DNA from: Flavobacteriales bacterium
Lineage (GTDB): Bacteria > Bacteroidota > Bacteroidia > Flavobacteriales > Flavobacteriaceae
NCBI GenBank assembly: GCA_018335925.1
Contig: JAGXRF010000017.1
Span: 1-64,000 of the forward strand
Direction: 5' to 3'
DNA: 64,000 nucleotides
Part shown: piece after piece, positions 62,037 to 64,000 of the stretch
How positions within the stretch are numbered: the first letter of the stretch is position 1
How the letters are laid out: each line of letters opens with the position of its first letter
Notes under the pieces: generated by a model
What the model saw: the letters and a program-made list of their open reading frames with translations, nothing else
Databases searched by the model: none
What the model was told of the DNA's origin: nothing
Made by a program: the position numbers and the translations under genes

Positions 62037-62456
62037 CTATCTCCAAGAAACAAAACTTTTTTCCTTGGCTAATCGATAAGTAGATAAAGCCATCAAGAAA
62101 GACAAAAAAGTAAAAACTCCTTTTTCAATCGAAGTCCCAGAAGTTAAAATCAACAACGTGTTAATGCTATAAAACACAAACACAATCCACAATAAAAAAT
62201 TTACAATTGCTAATGGCAAAAAAGTTTTTACCAGCCTTGCTTTGATTAAAAACACCAAAAATATAATGGCTGTAATCAAAATAGTAATCCACTCATATAC
62301 CAACATTTGATTAATACTGTGCAATTTGGAACCCCAAACTATTTTATAGGGAACAATGCCAACCATTACCGTTAAATGAAAAAGAAGCACCAAGCTTAAA
62401 ATGCTCAATACAATTCGCAAAGCTAACTTTGGGGTAAAGGAATCAAAAAATCTCAT
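62037..62456 (-). CDS. Small four-helix membrane protein
   Basis: The start at 62456 (MRFFDSF) is preferred over 62486 because the first helix follows at once. The 139-residue product has about four hydrophobic helices and short loops, with no motif I know. It is convergent with the thioredoxin gene (five-base gap) and follows the SDR gene on the same strand with a 42-base gap. Confidence 0.65.
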   Translation of the reverse strand: MRFFDSFTPKLALRIVLSILSLVLLFHLTVMVGIVPYKIVWGSKLHSINQMLVYEWITILITAIIFLVFLIKARLVKTFLPLAIVNFLLWIVFVFYSINTLLILTSGTSIEKGVFTFLSFLMALSTYRLAKEKSFVSWR

Positions 62457-62498
62457 TTTTGGTGTTTGTGTAGTAGTGAAAACCAAAGATAGTATTTT

Positions 62499-63278
62499 CT
62501 ATCGAACTTTACTTTTTAACACCACCCGATGTAACAATTTTGGAAAAAATCTTTTAAGCCAAATTCCCATCACTTCTTTCTGACCGATGTAAGCCTCCAT
62601 TTTTTGTTGCTTGATGGCTTTGATCATTTTTTGGGCAAATACACCTACTTCCAATCCGTTTTCTGTAGCTTCATCTTGGGTGTTTTGTGTTGACCCATCT
62701 CCAGTTAAGGCATTTTTTGCAATATTGGTTTGTACAAAACCTGGACAAATCATAGTTACCGAAATGCCATCTTTTTCATGTTCCATTCGCAATACATCAA
62801 AAAACCCATGCAAGGCATGTTTGGAACCGCAATAGCCCGATCGATACGGAGAGCCAAATTTCCCCATCAAACTAGTTACCACCACAAACTGTCCTCCACC
62901 AGATGCAATCATTTTTGGAAGTAAAGCTTTGGTAAGTGCCACCGTTCCTAAATAGTTGGTTTCCATTAAAGCTTTATCTACCAATATATCCGTTTCAATG
63001 ATCAACGAACGTTGACTGATTCCAGCATTGTGTATCATGATGTCTATGCCTCCAAAAGCTTTCCATGCTTGTTCAACCCAATTATTAGCCTCTTGGTACT
63101 GACTCAAATCTAACGGCACCAAAGCAACCGAATCGGTAGGGAAATCTTTAGCTACTTTTTGTAATTTTTGTAAACTTCTGCCGGATAATATCAAAAAATT
63201 ATTTGAAATCAATTGCTTGGCTAATTCTAACCCAATACCACTGGTAGCTCCGGTAATCCAAATTCTTTTTGAATGCAT
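62499..63278 (-). CDS. SDR-family oxidoreductase
   Basis: A classical short-chain dehydrogenase of 259 residues. The NAD(P)-binding motif is GATSGIG (10-16) with R34 after the second strand hinting at NADP. NNAG appears as HNAG (83-86). The catalytic S136 and YxxxK (Y149, K153) are intact. The C-terminus is basic and hydrophobic (GIWLKRFFPKLLHRVVLKSKVR), as in membrane-associated relatives such as DHRS7. Substrate unknown. Confidence 0.88.
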   Translation of the reverse strand: MHSKRIWITGATSGIGLELAKQLISNNFLILSGRSLQKLQKVAKDFPTDSVALVPLDLSQYQEANNWVEQAWKAFGGIDIMIHNAGISQRSLIIETDILVDKALMETNYLGTVALTKALLPKMIASGGGQFVVVTSLMGKFGSPYRSGYCGSKHALHGFFDVLRMEHEKDGISVTMICPGFVQTNIAKNALTGDGSTQNTQDEATENGLEVGVFAQKMIKAIKQQKMEAYIGQKEVMGIWLKRFFPKLLHRVVLKSKVR

Positions 63279-63346
63279 GCAACAAAAAATTTAAAAGTTA
63301 AAACCAAAGTTAGTATAATATCGTAAATAGATATGTAACTTTTAAA

Positions 63347-64000
63347 ATGAAAATTATGCATTTCAAAAAACTCCACTTATTAAGCATGTTAGGTTTAGGA
63401 TTGACCTTACTATCATGTGACAATGACAAAGACATGATGGAAGAACCAATTCCTCCAATTGCAATGCCTAACGTAGCACCTGCTATTGAATTTAGTGCTT
63501 TAACCAATAACAACCAAGTTGTTTATTACAATGCTAGAAACTTAAGCTCACCTATTAGAACAATTTCAATTTCTGGCTTAGCCAATAGCGAGCAAATCAT
63601 TAGTATAGATTACAGACCTGCAACCGGACAATTGTATGGATTGAGCAATACCAGCAGATTGTATTTAATTAACGAAATGTCTGGTTTAGCAACTGCACTA
63701 GGTAGCTCATCATTTACCCCTGCTTTAAGTGGAAGTACTTCCTCTATTGATTTTAACCCAACTGTGGATAGAATTCGTTTGGTTGGAAATGGAAGTCAAA
63801 ATTTACGATTACACCCTGAATTAGGAGCTGTAGTTGCAACAGATGGAAACATCAATGGAATTACCAATCCGATGATAGGAGCCATTGCATATACCAATAG
63901 TTTTGCCGGTGCCACATCTACCCAACTTTTTACAATTGATGCTACTACAGATAAATTGTATTTACAAAATCCACCTAATGATGGAGGCCAACAAGAAATT
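63347..64000 (+). CDS. DUF4394 domain-containing lipoprotein (cut by the window end)
   Basis: A frame of 218 codons runs from ATG 63347 (or 63356) to the end of the window without a stop. It begins with a lipoprotein signal (lipobox TLLSC, about residue 24) and an acidic/Pro linker. The domain matches DUF4394: 'IRTISISGLANSEQIISIDYRPATGQLYGLSNTSRLYLIN', 'DFNPTVDRIRLVGNGSQNLRLHPELGAVVATDGN'. These are secreted, beta-propeller-like proteins of unknown role. The gene is incomplete here. Confidence 0.88.
   Translation, partial: MKIMHFKKLHLLSMLGLGLTLLSCDNDKDMMEEPIPPIAMPNVAPAIEFSALTNNNQVVYYNARNLSSPIRTISISGLANSEQIISIDYRPATGQLYGLSNTSRLYLINEMSGLATALGSSSFTPALSGSTSSIDFNPTVDRIRLVGNGSQNLRLHPELGAVVATDGNINGITNPMIGAIAYTNSFAGATSTQLFTIDATTDKLYLQNPPNDGGQQEI

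Noticed and set aside
1..64000. CRISPR arrays, tRNA or rRNA genes, prophage or integrative elements.
   Set aside because: I saw no regularly spaced identical repeats, no cloverleaf-like gene in the intergenic gaps, and no integrase, portal or relaxase gene. The RAYT remnant is the only mobile-type gene.

Overview
The window is an AT-rich, gene-dense chromosomal segment that looks like a member of the Flavobacteriia (Bacteroidota). Several things point there. Many genes are preceded by the Bacteroidota -7 promoter element TAnnTTTG. There are CarboxypepD-regulatory/TonB-dependent receptors, lineage-typical families (DUF5606, DUF4920, GSCFA, SIMPL, DUF4394), many short lipoproteins with an S/G-C lipobox, and 'sensor of ECF-type sigma factor' genes. 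I saw no tRNA, rRNA, prophage, integrase or CRISPR array. Most of the content is housekeeping, with small accessory patches.

Layout. 1-1.4 kb is an accessory patch: a RAYT-type (REP-associated) transposase broken by a TAG codon and bracketed by inverted REP-like repeats, then a lipoprotein gene whose 3' end is a perfect hairpin. 1.6-6.2 kb holds oxyR, a tRNA-modification methyltransferase, a DUF4920 / CxxCH lipoprotein pair, ilvE and a MazG-like hydrolase. 6.3-10.5 kb holds small membrane proteins and an ECF sigma factor operon (sigma, membrane protein, Spy/CpxP-like sensor). 10.6-12.4 kb is def - DUF5606 - mazG. 12.7-15.0 kb is a TonB-dependent receptor. 15.2-16.7 kb holds a DUF4160/DUF2442 pair, a PhnA-like zinc ribbon and a YwqK/MORN-repeat gene interrupted by one TGA. 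16.7-22.3 kb holds an M14 peptidase, coaD, an SRPBCC protein, ddl, a PASTA protein and an RluD-type pseudouridine synthase.

22.3-27.5 kb is a vitamin B12 uptake locus. btuF-btuC-btuD run leftward from their own promoter, and the outer-membrane receptor btuB runs rightward behind a cobalamin riboswitch. 27.8-39.9 kb is mixed: CIA30, two S41 peptidases, SIMPL, rhomboid, an acyltransferase, AbgT transporter, glmM, acpH and ggt. 39.9-43.2 kb is a compact leftward operon in which a Sua5-type threonylcarbamoyl-AMP synthase, which consumes bicarbonate, overlaps an SbtA-like bicarbonate transporter by ATGA. 43.2-46.3 kb holds icd, a divergent LysR regulator and a RelE/ParE toxin-antitoxin pair.

46.4-53.9 kb is the most interesting region: a NarL-type response regulator, two tandem TPR-containing histidine kinases, a PQQ-like beta-propeller protein and two small lipoproteins. 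A shared 20-bp operator-like sequence (17/20 identical) lies at nearly the same distance upstream of both the response regulator and the lipoprotein/propeller operon. This suggests a self-contained signalling circuit. 54-64 kb returns to housekeeping: GSCFA, alaS, an M23 peptidase with a MerR regulator, LemA with two TPM proteins, a thioredoxin-like protein, an SDR and a DUF4394 lipoprotein cut by the window end.

Functional assignments rest on motifs read by eye; no database search was possible.
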